The translations under genes and the position numbers were made by a program. From CAZSVE01 sp964610175 (lineage in GTDB: Bacteria; Pseudomonadota; Gammaproteobacteria; HK1), in NCBI GenBank assembly GCA_964610175.1, contig CAZSVE010000021.1:1-41393 (forward strand): a stretch of 41,393 nucleotides of DNA, read 5' to 3'. Within the stretch, counting starts at the first letter, position 1, and the number at the start of each line of letters is the position of its first letter. A model generated the notes under the pieces. That model ran no database searches. It was not told the DNA's origin and saw nothing but the letters and a program-made list of their open reading frames with translations. Shown piece after piece: positions 1-7,970 of this stretch.

Positions 1-51
1 AGAGTTTACTTGGTTATTAAAATCACATTACCCACACGATTTGATGAATAG
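1..51 (+). CDS. C-terminal end of an upstream gene, possibly a DnaJ/CbpA-type J-protein (partial)
   Basis: Frame 1 is open from the window edge to a TAG at 49-51 and encodes only 16 residues, ending VIKITLPTRFDE. The stop lies two bases before the ATG of the following TPR gene, so the two are almost certainly one operon. The stretch resembles the end of the DnaJ C-terminal substrate-binding domain, where a 'dLyv.i.i.lP' strand is typical. That would fit the J-like and GrpE-like genes downstream, but sixteen residues are too few for a firm assignment. Everything upstream lies outside the window. Confidence 0.4.
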   Translation, partial: RVYLVIKITLPTRFDE

Positions 52-53
52 CC

Positions 54-2153
54 ATGGAAAATAACCATCAGCTTCAGCAGCTCTCGCAACGGGCAGAGCG
101 TCTTTTCGCTAAAAAAAGTTATGCGGCGGCCAAAAAGGAGTTCGAGCGAATCCTGAGTCTGTTCCCCGACGAAGATGTCCGGGATAAGATTCGGATTTGC
201 AACAAAGAACTACTCCTTCAGCAACGTAAAGATCAAATCAAAAAAGGGCGTAGATTGGAAAAGAAAGGAGACCTTGCCGGCGCCTTGGATTGTTTTACCA
301 GGGCCGCTGCGATCGAGACCGAACCGTGGTTGGAGGACAAGATGGCGCAACTACGCCAGCGCTTGGAGGCCTCCCAGGTAGCGTCGGTCGTCGAGCAAGC
401 TGCGCGGGAAGAATCTCCCGAAAAGAGGCTTTCCGCCTATGAGATAGCGCTTGCCCACGGATCGGATCCCGATCTCATGGAAAAAAAGGCAGGTTGTCTG
501 GTAGAGATGGAGCGTTATGAACAAGTCATCGATCTTTATGGGGATCGGGCACCACAATCCGTCCAGGGACGTTACGATTTCGGTTATGCCCTGATCGCCT
601 GCGGTCGCTATCTACAGGGATTGACGCAATGGGAGCCGCTGCTTCCCGATTACCCGGCCCTGTTTCCCCAGGTAATCACCATTTTGCCCTGCTTGGTGCG
701 GGAACTTGCCCGTGGGGCGTGTGGTTATGCGCTACCTTATCGAATCCTCTCCGACCCGGGAATATCCCGCTTGGAAAAGCATACCTCGGAGGTGGCCGAA
801 TCATTGGATCGGTACCGCCGCTATTTCCGTTTTCGTTATCTCAAGGAACTTTGGCATACCGAGGACTATGCCAAGATTCCGGAACTCTTGCCATCCCAAC
901 CCCGGCTACGGGACGTTCCACTGCTTGCCAGGCTCTACCTCAACCTGGCGGAAAGCAACCTGGATTATTTGAAGGTCGCCATCACCTGTTGGCTCACCAT
1001 TATCCATAGCCGAAGATACTCCAGTCCCCGCGCCGATGCGGCCGATTCCGCCCAGTCGCCACGAAGCGCGCTACCGGATGAGCTGCTGGCACCGTTGGAG
1101 GAGCAAATAGCAACCCACACTCGATTGGGTCGCGTTACTCTCGCCTTGAAGGCCCATTGGCAGGCGGAACGTCGCTGGATCGAAGCACTCGCCGCCTTCT
1201 TTACCGATCCAAAAGGGCAATCTCTACCTGCCTGGCAAGATAGCGACGGCAATAGCCTTTTCCATGGCTACGATGAATACTTCCCCTGTACACCGACATT
1301 CGCTCGTGAATTCGGTCTTTCCGACACGATTCTTCGCTTATTGCGGGAGAAAAAGGACGCCCCGAACATCGACGAACAAGCCAGGCTCGAACTCCATGCC
1401 GGTTATTCTGCTATGGGACAGTACATGGATTGGATCGAACCGGGTAGCGAAGAAAATATATTCAATGCCTTGCCAAAGGGAAAAAACCTGGATTCTGAGG
1501 CCCGTTATCTGTATCAGCGGGTTGCCCTGCGCTGTGGCATCAATCGAATCCACGCCGGAGGACGTCATATCCGAAAGTTTCTCCAGGTGGCCCTCCCTTT
1601 ATTGGAAACCGTCCCGCACCTGCCTCAGGAACTAATCGACCTTGCCTATGCGGAAACCTCGGAAAAGGTCATTTCCTCCCTATCCGAGGCCATGGAATTT
1701 CTGGCCCGGCACCTGAAGCAACCTCGCTTTCTCGAGGCCACGGCCCACTGCATCGGCATCGATGTACAAAATCTGTTGTTGCAGGGAGTCTCCGTGGATG
1801 TCGTGGAAAAGCGCCTCGCTTCCGGGCTTTCCATCTACCCGGATTCTCAGCAGATACAGGCCACCCGGTCGCTTGTTCTCAAGGGAAAAAATACCGGGAA
1901 GATCAACAAGGCCTTGAAAAGCGGAAATCTGCTAAAGGCGGCCCGTGTTGTGCGGGATTCCGAAGACCTGGAAATAGAAGATATGTTCTTCGACGCAATG
2001 GAAGGTTTTTATTCCCAACTATCACTCGAATGCGAAGAAAACGAGAAAAATATCTTTTTGAATAAGCTATACGAGGCCTGTCACATGGTCGATGAATATC
2101 ATTGGCTGACCGAACAATTGGCCGAGGAGCGCATGATACGGGGAATATCATGA
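54..2153 (+). CDS. TPR-repeat protein of a putative Hsp70 co-chaperone operon
   Basis: This is a 699-residue, largely helical, soluble protein with no signal peptide or membrane segment. The N-terminal part (about residues 5-110) shows degenerate TPR-like helical pairs, for example AKKSYAAAKKEFERILSLFP and KKGDLAGALDCFTRAAAIE. The middle and C-terminal parts are leucine-rich helices that I cannot assign to a family. The start ATG is two bases after the previous stop, and the TGA overlaps the ATG of the next gene in ATGA, so translation is probably coupled. Its neighbours are a J-domain-like protein and a GrpE-like exchange factor. The inference is that it is a scaffold or client adaptor for a dedicated Hsp70; no enzymatic motif was seen. 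Confidence 0.75.
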   Translation: MENNHQLQQLSQRAERLFAKKSYAAAKKEFERILSLFPDEDVRDKIRICNKELLLQQRKDQIKKGRRLEKKGDLAGALDCFTRAAAIETEPWLEDKMAQLRQRLEASQVASVVEQAAREESPEKRLSAYEIALAHGSDPDLMEKKAGCLVEMERYEQVIDLYGDRAPQSVQGRYDFGYALIACGRYLQGLTQWEPLLPDYPALFPQVITILPCLVRELARGACGYALPYRILSDPGISRLEKHTSEVAESLDRYRRYFRFRYLKELWHTEDYAKIPELLPSQPRLRDVPLLARLYLNLAESNLDYLKVAITCWLTIIHSRRYSSPRADAADSAQSPRSALPDELLAPLEEQIATHTRLGRVTLALKAHWQAERRWIEALAAFFTDPKGQSLPAWQDSDGNSLFHGYDEYFPCTPTFAREFGLSDTILRLLREKKDAPNIDEQARLELHAGYSAMGQYMDWIEPGSEENIFNALPKGKNLDSEARYLYQRVALRCGINRIHAGGRHIRKFLQVALPLLETVPHLPQELIDLAYAETSEKVISSLSEAMEFLARHLKQPRFLEATAHCIGIDVQNLLLQGVSVDVVEKRLASGLSIYPDSQQIQATRSLVLKGKNTGKINKALKSGNLLKAARVVRDSEDLEIEDMFFDAMEGFYSQLSLECEENEKNIFLNKLYEACHMVDEYHWLTEQLAEERMIRGIS

Positions 2154-2401
2154 AAGACCCTTTTTCTGTCCTTGATTTGGACGAAACTGCCACGAAAAAA
2201 CAGATCATGGCGCAAGTGGCCCAGGCATTGCGTAATGGTCGCCACGACGCCAAGACCATCGCGGCAGCGCAAAAAATACTGTTCAATCCCTCCACTCGGA
2301 TTCAGGCGGAGTTTCGTTACTGTGTCGACTTCGGTCCCTACGCCGTCGATGTCCCGGAAGCTCCAGAGAAAAATTGCCCAATCGGTCGCCTGCTGTTATA
2401 G
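2150..2401 (+). CDS. Small J-domain-like protein lacking a clear HPD motif
   Basis: This 83-residue protein starts at the ATG that overlaps the previous stop (ATGA). Residues 3-60 follow the J-domain helical plan: DPFSVLDLDETATKKQI, then a second helix, a short loop containing GRHDAK, then an 'IAAAQKILFNPSTRIQAEF' helix. That last segment is typical of J-domain helix III plus the 'A...L.dp..R..Y' signature. The canonical His-Pro-Asp tripeptide is not visible; HD occurs in the loop but without Pro. It may therefore be a J-like (type IV) protein that binds but does not stimulate Hsp70, or a diverged co-chaperone. The assignment rests on pattern and on the grpE-like neighbour. Confidence 0.6.
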   Translation: MKDPFSVLDLDETATKKQIMAQVAQALRNGRHDAKTIAAAQKILFNPSTRIQAEFRYCVDFGPYAVDVPEAPEKNCPIGRLLL

Positions 2402-2578
2402 GGCTGGGATCGCCGGCCAAAACCGTATTACGTTGCATCATCTGATAGGGCCACTTCCATGGCAACAAGACACGTTTGGCTATTCATCTCCCCCGGCGAT
2501 CGAAGAAGGCAAGGGGGGGGCATTGCCGCAGCGGGCTTTTATGGCATCTCGATGACGTATTCGGTATATCGCTGAATC

Positions 2579-3040
2579 ATGAAAAATTATTCTTCCACCG
2601 AGAAACAGCGTCTTTTCGATAAATTGATCGCCTTCCAGCAAAAAATTATCGGTCTGGAAGGGAGATTGCTGGAGGATGAAAAGAAGGCATCCGAGAAAGA
2701 GAATGAGATATTCCTGGAACTGTGCGCCGTGCTCGATTCCTTCGAAAACATCTTCAACGCCATGGACGAAAAAGACGACACCCTCGACAAGACCAGCAAG
2801 CGCATGATCAAGAGCTTTCGCGCCATCTATCGCAAGCTGATACGACTCTTGGAGGCGCACGGCGTAAAACAGATCGAATTTCCCGATGGAAAGAGCAAGG
2901 TTGGTCTTTGCAAGGTAATAGAAACGCGCCCGAAACCAGGGCGAGAAGGGGGGGAGATTATTACGGTTGTCCGCAATGGCTACCAATCACGGGGACAAAT
3001 ACTACGTCCTGCCGAAGTGATCACGGTTGCCGAAGAATAA
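2579..3040 (+). CDS. GrpE-family nucleotide exchange factor (divergent)
   Basis: This 153-residue protein has an N-terminal helical region (about 5-60, rich in K/E/L, probable coiled coil), a central helical bundle (60-95) and a C-terminal beta domain. The beta domain contains the GrpE hallmark: a gly-tyr strand followed by 'LRPAEVITVAEE' (cf. GY..hGrvLRPA.V.V of the family). Family members release ADP from DnaK-type Hsp70s. It is shorter than usual housekeeping GrpE (about 190-200 residues), mainly because of a shorter coiled coil, so it is likely a paralogue dedicated to the Hsp70 of this operon. A 178-bp gap with a G8 run (2512-2519) separates it from the J-like gene. The remnant transposase ORF on the other strand runs into its 3' end. 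Confidence 0.8.
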   Translation: MKNYSSTEKQRLFDKLIAFQQKIIGLEGRLLEDEKKASEKENEIFLELCAVLDSFENIFNAMDEKDDTLDKTSKRMIKSFRAIYRKLIRLLEAHGVKQIEFPDGKSKVGLCKVIETRPKPGREGGEIITVVRNGYQSRGQILRPAEVITVAEE

Positions 3041-3053
3041 TCGAACGATAACC

Positions 3054-3089
3054 GAGGAAATAACAGGGAAATAATCCGAGAAATAAACA
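3054..3089 (+). repeat. Three imperfect 12-bp tandem units (GGAAATAA core)
   Basis: Just downstream of the grpE-like stop, GAGGAAATAACA, GGGAAATAATCC and GAGAAATAAACA follow each other. The last unit resembles the terminal motif of repeat A (GGGAAATAAACAAA). It lies exactly where similarity to the IS110 transposase fades, so it may mark the junction at which the insertion sequence was cut. Confidence 0.4.
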
Positions 3090-3826
3090 AGCAACTGCCT
3101 GGCAAAAATTGCGATACGCCTTTCCAGCTCCTCGATATGGTCCAGCGTCTCGGAGAGCACGAAGGTATGATCGGCGGTCGACTCGCCGGCCAAGGCATCG
3201 AGAAGCGCATCGATGGTTGCTTCGAGTCGGCCGCTGGCATATTGCAGCACCTGTTCGGGTGTTTCTTCCCTCGACAATCCCTCGATCATCTCTCGCGCCG
3301 ATTTTCCGTGAATATCGTTGACCACCACCGCCAATCGGATTCCGCTATCGGCGAGCACCTTGTGCGCGCGGTTCTTCTCGCCGGATAGGATACTCGTCAA
3401 TTTCTGCATCTGGCAGGATATCAAGCGCAGAGTGCGTAGGTCCTGCGGAGGAACGAATCCACCCCGAAGCAATCCGCTACGGGCCAAAATGGCCAACCAC
3501 TGTGCGTCGGCAAGATCGGACTTGCGACCGGGAACCTGCTTGACGTGACGGGCGTTCACGACCAAGGCGTAAATTCCTTGTTTCTCCAGCGCGGCATAAG
3601 GGCCCTTCCAGTAGATACCGGTACTCTCCATTGCCACTTGTCGTGGCCGAAACGATGCGACCCACTCCGCCATCGCTTTGCGGTCCCTTTTGAAACTATC
3701 GAACTCCCGTAACTCCATTCGAGGCTCTCCAGCTTCGTCCTCGTACAAAACGCACACGGTGAGCTTGGCTTGGTGAACATCCAGGGCGGCTACGCAACGA
3801 TGGATCTGGTTCGAGTTCCATGACAT
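3090..3826 (-). pseudogene. IS110-family transposase, 3'-truncated
   Basis: The N-terminal DEDD domain of IS110-type transposases is present, with Asp16 (ALDVHQ), Glu67 (MESTG), Asp104 and Asp107 (SDLADA). Similarity continues through the coiled-coil region (ELERRIAIFARQ, about residue 245). The C-terminal Transposase_20 domain with the catalytic serine is missing; full-length proteins have about 340-420 residues. The open frame actually continues to 3002, but those last codons lie over the intergenic region and the grpE-like 3' end and are not transposase. The copy is therefore dead. IS110 elements carry a non-coding end that encodes a bridge RNA; if any survives it would lie upstream of this gene, in 3827 onwards. 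Confidence 0.85.
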
Positions 3827-3901
3827 TTCCCTCCAATGTAGACTTTGAATTAGTCAGTTACCTGGAAGATCTTGAATGAAACGATCAAAAAATTTTTAAT
3901 C

Positions 3902-3982
3902 TGTCATTTCGAGCGTAGCGAGAAATCTTCTGGCTTGAAAAATTCCAAATACACAAGATCTCTCCCTCCGGTCGAGATGACA
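3902..3982. repeat. Palindromic dispersed element, 28-bp imperfect inverted repeats
   Basis: The left arm 3902-3929 (begins TGTCATTTCGAGCGTAGCGA) and right arm 3955-3982 (ends GGTCGAGATGACA) are inverted and match at 23 of 28 positions around a 25-base loop. A smaller version of the same design occurs at 35215-35282. Elements with TGTCAT-TCGA ends are common non-autonomous repeats. No coding capacity was seen. Confidence 0.7.
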
Positions 3983-4240
3983 TATCCTTTATCCATGTGA
4001 TGGAATTTTGGTTCCAGCTTTGCCGGGTTAGGGAGACGGTGGATGTGACCGTTGTAATTGCTCTCGAGGCGCCATGCACCTCGACCCTTTTACGTTACGC
4101 TCTTTAACGATGCATTCCGGGGTACGGGCAACGGCCACGGGTCACGTTAGGTTTCAGGATCGAGTCTCTAAATATTTGATCGACCTCGCTCCACTACCTC
4201 CCGTATGGGATCTTTCATTTTCCGGGGTGATGGAAGCCCT

Positions 4241-4327
4241 CTTCATGAGCGTTAGTATCGGTAAAGAAAAACCGGCGTTTCGTAAAACTTGACTTATTCG
4301 CGAAATCGAGCGGGAAATAAACAAAAT
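4241..4327 (+). repeat. Repeat A, copy 1 (5'-truncated or diverged)
   Basis: The 3' half of repeat A is clear (GCGTTTCGTAAAACTTGACT, then GAGCGGGAAATAAACAAAAT), whereas the head with the HindIII-like palindrome is missing. It lies in the 596-bp gap between the transposase remnant and the Cys-rich gene; apart from this copy and the palindromic element I see nothing else there. Confidence 0.75.
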
Positions 4328-4422
4328 AGGTAGGGGGAATTGGTGCATAAAATATCGATTCGACGCCGATTGGAACCTGCGACATATCCCACGGGTGGCA
4401 ACAGGCAAGGTAACAGGCAAAA

Positions 4423-4644
4423 ATGAGCGGTGGTTGGGGTTGCCCCAATGAGGTAAATGGTACCTGCCTGCATATCAAGGGGCGGGCATGTGATCCGGGC
4501 ATGAAAGGCTGTGTACTCTTTGGACGCTTTGTTTTCAGCAATGCAAGCAAAAATCGACCGGGCGGTCCGAGGAAGAGAGGACACGGGCGCGAAGAGAACG
4601 ACCTTGAACGTACTCCTGAGCGAAAACCGTCCGACTCAACGTAG
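4423..4644 (+). CDS. Small Cys-rich protein, uncharacterised
   Basis: This 73-residue ORF has four cysteines near its start (Cys7, Cys14, Cys23, Cys29) in the order CPNEVNGTC, then ACDPGMKGC, followed by VLFGRFVFSNASKNR. Spacing and the conserved-looking DPGMKGC segment suggest a small zinc- or metal-binding fold rather than a chance ORF. The C-terminal 25 residues are charged and disordered-looking. A short AGG lies 8 bases before the ATG. I do not recognise a named family, and no function is proposed. It precedes the SPFH gene by 171 bp and could be independent of it. Confidence 0.45.
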   Translation: MSGGWGCPNEVNGTCLHIKGRACDPGMKGCVLFGRFVFSNASKNRPGGPRKRGHGREENDLERTPERKPSDST

Positions 4645-4815
4645 TCGGAACCAAAAGTCTCGTTCTACCCGTTATCTCCACCGCGGGGAAAAACCTTCTG
4701 GACCTGAACAGGCCGTTAACACAAGATTTCTCCCCATGGAATGCGGTAATCATCAAGGAATTTTCAGCTAGATTTAGAAACACCATCACACTAAAACTCC
4801 ATCGAGGAACATCCC

Positions 4816-5757
4816 ATGAGTCAATTAAGTCAATTCGGCGGTTTTGTTATTGCATTGTTGGCCCTTGCCGTGGTCCTGCTCAGCATGGGCGTGCGGCGTA
4901 TTCCCCAAGGGTATGAGCATACGGTATTGCGGTTCGGTAAATATACGAAGACCTTGCAACCGGGGCTCAACTTCATTATCCCTGTCGTGGATAGGATCGG
5001 TTCGCGCATCAATATGATGGAACAGGTGCTGGATATCGAGGCCCAGGAGATCATCTCCAAGGACAACGCAAGAATTACGGTGGATGGCGTGGTCTTTTTC
5101 CAAATCCTGGATTCGGCGCGGGCGTCCTACGAGGTGCGTGATCTGGAAAGGGCCATGTTGAACCTATCCATGACCAATATCCGAACCGTGATGGGCTCCA
5201 TGGATCTCGATGAGTTGTTGTCCCAACGCGATCGCATCAATACGCAATTGTTGACCGTTGTGGACGATGCCACCAATCCGTGGGGGCTCAAGGTAACCCG
5301 GATCGAGATCAAGGATATCTCGCCGCCCACCGATCTCGTGGATGCCATGGCGCGTCAGATGAAGGCCGAGAGGGAAAAACGGGCGACCATTTTGGAAGCG
5401 GAAGGGAAGCGACAATCGGATATTCTCAAGGCGGAAGGGGAAAAGCAGGCGGCCGTGTTGGAGGCGGAGGGGCGACGAGAGGCCGCGTTCCGGGATGCGG
5501 AAGCGAGAGAACGCCTCGCCCAGGCCGAGGCCAAGGCGACGGAGATGGTGTCCCAGGCCATCGCCAAGGGGGACATCCAGGCCATCAATTATTTCGTCGC
5601 CCAGCGATACGTGGAGGCGTTGCGGGAAATCGGTTCGGCGCCCAATGAGAAGATACTCTTCCTTCCCATCGAGGCATCTTCTGTCATCAGCGCCGTGGGC
5701 GGCATCGGGGAAATCGCCAAGGCCGCATTCTCCAAAGACGGGTCGAAATCCACCTAG
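4816..5757 (+). CDS. qmcA: SPFH/band 7 membrane protein, QmcA (paraslipin) type
   Basis: This 313-residue protein has one N-terminal membrane segment (about 7-26) followed by the SPFH domain (RIPQGYEHTVLRFGKY..., about 27-170, including GLNFIIPVVDRI). A long Ala/Glu/Lys coiled coil follows (about 175-245, repeats of LEAEGKRQ/LKAEGEKQ), then a C-terminal helix. Family members form large membrane-anchored cages or rafts and associate with proteases such as FtsH. GAGGA sits 7 bases before the ATG. The TAG stop falls in the CTAG with which repeat A copy 2 begins, so the present C-terminus may have been set by the insertion. nfeD follows, the usual partner. Confidence 0.92.
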   Translation: MSQLSQFGGFVIALLALAVVLLSMGVRRIPQGYEHTVLRFGKYTKTLQPGLNFIIPVVDRIGSRINMMEQVLDIEAQEIISKDNARITVDGVVFFQILDSARASYEVRDLERAMLNLSMTNIRTVMGSMDLDELLSQRDRINTQLLTVVDDATNPWGLKVTRIEIKDISPPTDLVDAMARQMKAEREKRATILEAEGKRQSDILKAEGEKQAAVLEAEGRREAAFRDAEARERLAQAEAKATEMVSQAIAKGDIQAINYFVAQRYVEALREIGSAPNEKILFLPIEASSVISAVGGIGEIAKAAFSKDGSKST

Positions 5758-5863
5758 CGAAGCTTCGCCTCGAACCGATGAAACGTAGTTTGGTATCGAG
5801 TTATGCAAAATTAGCGCTTTGTAAAACGCGACTCATTGCGAAGATGAGCGGGAAATAAACGAA
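5754..5863 (+). repeat. Repeat A, copy 2
   Basis: This full-length copy begins CTAGCGAAGCTTCGCCTCGA and ends GAGCGGGAAATAAACGAAAT. It fills the whole gap between qmcA and nfeD, supplying the qmcA stop codon and the sequence directly before the nfeD ATG. It is nearly identical to copy 3 on the other side of nfeD. Confidence 0.9.
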
Positions 5864-6319
5864 ATGATGTCTATCATGAACGAACTCACCTATTGGCATT
5901 GGTGGATCCTGGGCACCGTGCTCATCGTCATCGAGATACTTTCCCCCATGGTGTTTTTCCTTTGGATGGGAATCGCCGCCGGCATCGTGGGCCTTACCCT
6001 CATCGTCGTACCGGAGACGGATTGGAAGTATCAGGTGCTCTTGTTCTCCATTTGCTCCATTGTCAGCATCGCCGGTTGGCGGTGGTACCTGCGCAAACAC
6101 CCGACCCGAACCGATCGTCCGACGCTGAATCGCCGGGGCGAGCAGTATTTTGGACGGGTATTCACGCTGACGGAGCCGATCATGGATGGCCGGGGCCGTA
6201 TTCGCATCGGAGATTCGCTCTGGACCATTGCGGGTGAGGATTGTCCGGTGAACGCCAGGGTTCGTGTCACTGGCGTTGACGGAAACGTGTTGACGGTGGC
6301 GGCGTTGGACGAGGAATGA
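5864..6319 (+). CDS. NfeD-family membrane protein, partner of the SPFH protein
   Basis: This 151-residue protein has hydrophobic segments in its N-terminal half (about 10-50 and 57-77) and a C-terminal soluble OB-fold region (about 85-150, with RRGEQYFGRVFTL and DSLWTIAGEDCP). This is the short NfeD/YbbK architecture that accompanies QmcA-type proteins. The start is ambiguous: ATG at 5864, 5867 or 5876. The third (MNELTYWHWW) matches the usual N-terminus best, while the first directly abuts repeat A. No standard Shine-Dalgarno is present apart from GAGCGGGA inside the repeat, so the repeat may provide the ribosome binding region. Direct copies of repeat A flank the gene. Confidence 0.88.
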   Translation: MMSIMNELTYWHWWILGTVLIVIEILSPMVFFLWMGIAAGIVGLTLIVVPETDWKYQVLLFSICSIVSIAGWRWYLRKHPTRTDRPTLNRRGEQYFGRVFTLTEPIMDGRGRIRIGDSLWTIAGEDCPVNARVRVTGVDGNVLTVAALDEE

Positions 6320-6409
6320 TGCAGGTTGGAGGGGAAAGAGATCCGTTCTGTTCCCGTCGCGAAGCGACAAAAACGACGGGAAATATGCTTTTACCGGCCC
6401 GGAAAAACC

Positions 6410-6517
6410 CTAGCTTCGCTTCGAGCCGATGAAACGTAGTTTGGTATCGAGTTATGCAAAATTAGCGTTTCGTAAAACTCGACGCATTTGCGAAGATGAG
6501 CGGGAAATAAACAAAAT
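6410..6517 (+). repeat. Repeat A, copy 3
   Basis: This full-length copy has the head CTAGCTTCGCTTCGAG and the end GAGCGGGAAATAAACAAAAT. It stands 18 bases before the start of the DUF3365 gene, whose own ribosome binding site lies beyond the repeat. The middle of copies 2 and 3 agrees almost base for base, pointing to recent duplication. Confidence 0.9.
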
Positions 6518-6534
6518 ATATAAAGAGGCCGACC

Positions 6535-7122
6535 ATGAAAAAAATATCCTTATTGGTTCTGCTATCCGTCGTTGCTTTTAATGTGGTTTCCGCAGAAATT
6601 TCCGATGATACTCAGAAGCGCATCGCCGAAAATCGCCAGCTGGTCAAGGAACTCTTCGCTGCCCTCAAAGGAGAACTGGGAAAGGCCTTGGAAGCAGGCG
6701 GTCCAGCGGCTGCCATCCCGGTTTGTAAGAGCAGGGTCCCCGAGATCGGGAAGATCTTCAAGGAGAAGTATCCCGGTTGGACAATAGGACGCACCAGCCT
6801 CAAGACGCGCAATCCGGTCAATGCCCCCGACGAATGGGAGAGGCCGGTGCTTCAGGGTTTCGAGGCCCGCAAGGCTGCCGGTGAGGACCCCAAGGCCATG
6901 GAGCATTCCGCCTTTCTGGAAAAGGATGGCGTTCGAGTCTTTCGCTACATGAAGGCGATTCCCACCCAGGAGGTGTGCATCCTGTGCCATGGCAAGCAAC
7001 TCATCCCCGATGTGGTTGCAAAACTCGAAGAATTGTATCCTGAAGACCAGGCGCGGGGCTTCGAAGTCGGCGATATCCGCGGGGCGTTTTCGTTCATGCA
7101 GCCGGCACCGGCCAGGAATTGA
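6535..7122 (+). CDS. DUF3365 (Tll0287-like) exported c-type haem protein
   Basis: This 195-residue protein has a Sec signal peptide (MKKISLLVLLSVVAFNVVSA, cleavage near 20) and a single CxxCH haem site, Cys148-Ile-Leu-Cys151-His152. The order of segments (AIPVCKSRVPEIG, TSLKTRNPVNAPDEWE, LCHGKQL) is that of the DUF3365 family, haem-binding PAS-like domains in the periplasm. It probably acts as a redox sensor or small electron carrier; no partner kinase is nearby. AGAGG lies 6-7 bases before the ATG. A copy of repeat A lies immediately upstream. Confidence 0.88.
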   Translation: MKKISLLVLLSVVAFNVVSAEISDDTQKRIAENRQLVKELFAALKGELGKALEAGGPAAAIPVCKSRVPEIGKIFKEKYPGWTIGRTSLKTRNPVNAPDEWERPVLQGFEARKAAGEDPKAMEHSAFLEKDGVRVFRYMKAIPTQEVCILCHGKQLIPDVVAKLEELYPEDQARGFEVGDIRGAFSFMQPAPARN

Positions 7123-7243
7123 TCCGGGGAGGCCGAGAACCGGCGGGATGCTATCCTGCCATCGTTCGGAGATGACCCATCACCGCGAGAGTGGAAATTC
7201 CACCACTCCCCAACAGGACGACGGGCGTGGCAAATTTTTAACG

Positions 7244-7324
7244 TATCGGAAAAACAAAAACTCCGAGGAACCGGTGCCTGTATCAAGGCCCATCCCGTGT
7301 CGGTCCTGGCGCGAAGCGCTAGCA
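7244..7324 (+). repeat. Repeat B, copy 1
   Basis: A segment of about 81 bp runs from TATCGGAAAAACAAAAACTC to GCGAAGCGCTAGCA. It is shared, with substitutions and small indels, with 36723-36805 (same strand) and 27211-27292 (opposite strand). It is unrelated in sequence to repeat A. Confidence 0.8.
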
Positions 7325-7366
7325 AATAAAAGACATATCCGAACGCACAGCGTTCGGATTTATGTC
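7325..7366 (-). terminator. Rho-independent terminator for the minus strand
   Basis: ATCCGAACGC and GCGTTCGGAT form a perfect 10-bp stem with a 3-base loop, extended outward by GACAT/ATGTC. Read on the minus strand it is followed by TTTTATTT. It would end transcription of the DUF3299 locus at 7477. It sits next to repeat B copy 1. Confidence 0.6.
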
Positions 7367-7476
7367 CTGGAAGTGCCCGGAACGAGCTTTCCCCATCATT
7401 CCGGCAGGGAAGCCGGGCAGGGCCAGGGACGGTAACCAGTAGCAATCTGCGCAAACGAAACGAAGCTGATAAACAA

Positions 7477-7970
7477 TCACCGAATGTGTAGCAAAGGAGT
7501 GTCGGAACGTGTGGCAAGTGGCATATTTCGGTAGCTTTGCCCTTGTGACGTTTCCCGCGCAAATTGCTTATTCCTCCGCATACGCTTCGATAACGCGTCT
7601 TCGATACGGTAGCCCGCTTCGCCGATGTCGGTTTGCTCGCCCTCCAATCGAATCTGTCCGGAAACCCAGATAGGGGTAAAGGCCTCTTCCAGCGCAATGC
7701 CGTGACCTACTGCCGTTTTTACCAATACCGTCTGATTGACGGGGGGCGCGGTGGCACATGGATACAGGCACCGAAGTAAGGGACGAACAGGAATTCGGTG
7801 ATCTGCTCGTTTTCGTGGCTCAAGGGGGCGATGAAACCAGGAAGTTTTACCCATTGTCCCGCGATCTTCTCGTTGACGGGGGCGTTGCCGATCTCCGTCA
7901 GGATTTTCCGGTAGAGAACCGCCGCCTCGGGGTCGTCGTCATCGAGTTTTTTTGTACATCCAAGGTCCAT
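7477..7970 (-). pseudogene. DUF3299 family protein, 5'-truncated and frameshifted
   Basis: Two reading frames together give a recognisable DUF3299 domain. The first encodes EAAVLYRKILTEIGNAPV, then VKLPGFIAPLSHE and FLFVPYFGACIHVPP; the second resumes with PPVNQTVLVKTAVGHGIALE and carries PIWVSGQIRL and DIGEAGYRIED. The family has the run 'FLLVPYFGACIHVPPPPxNQ' in one frame, so one base is missing. The break is at the G6 run 7741-7746, where a seventh G would restore the frame. The signal peptide and N-terminal third of this normally exported protein are absent, because the 5' end is fused out of frame to the iron alcohol dehydrogenase remnant. Function of the family is unknown. Confidence 0.75.

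Noticed and set aside
5164..5808. 214-codon minus-strand ORF antisense to qmcA
   Set aside because: It is a shadow of the coiled-coil region of the SPFH protein.
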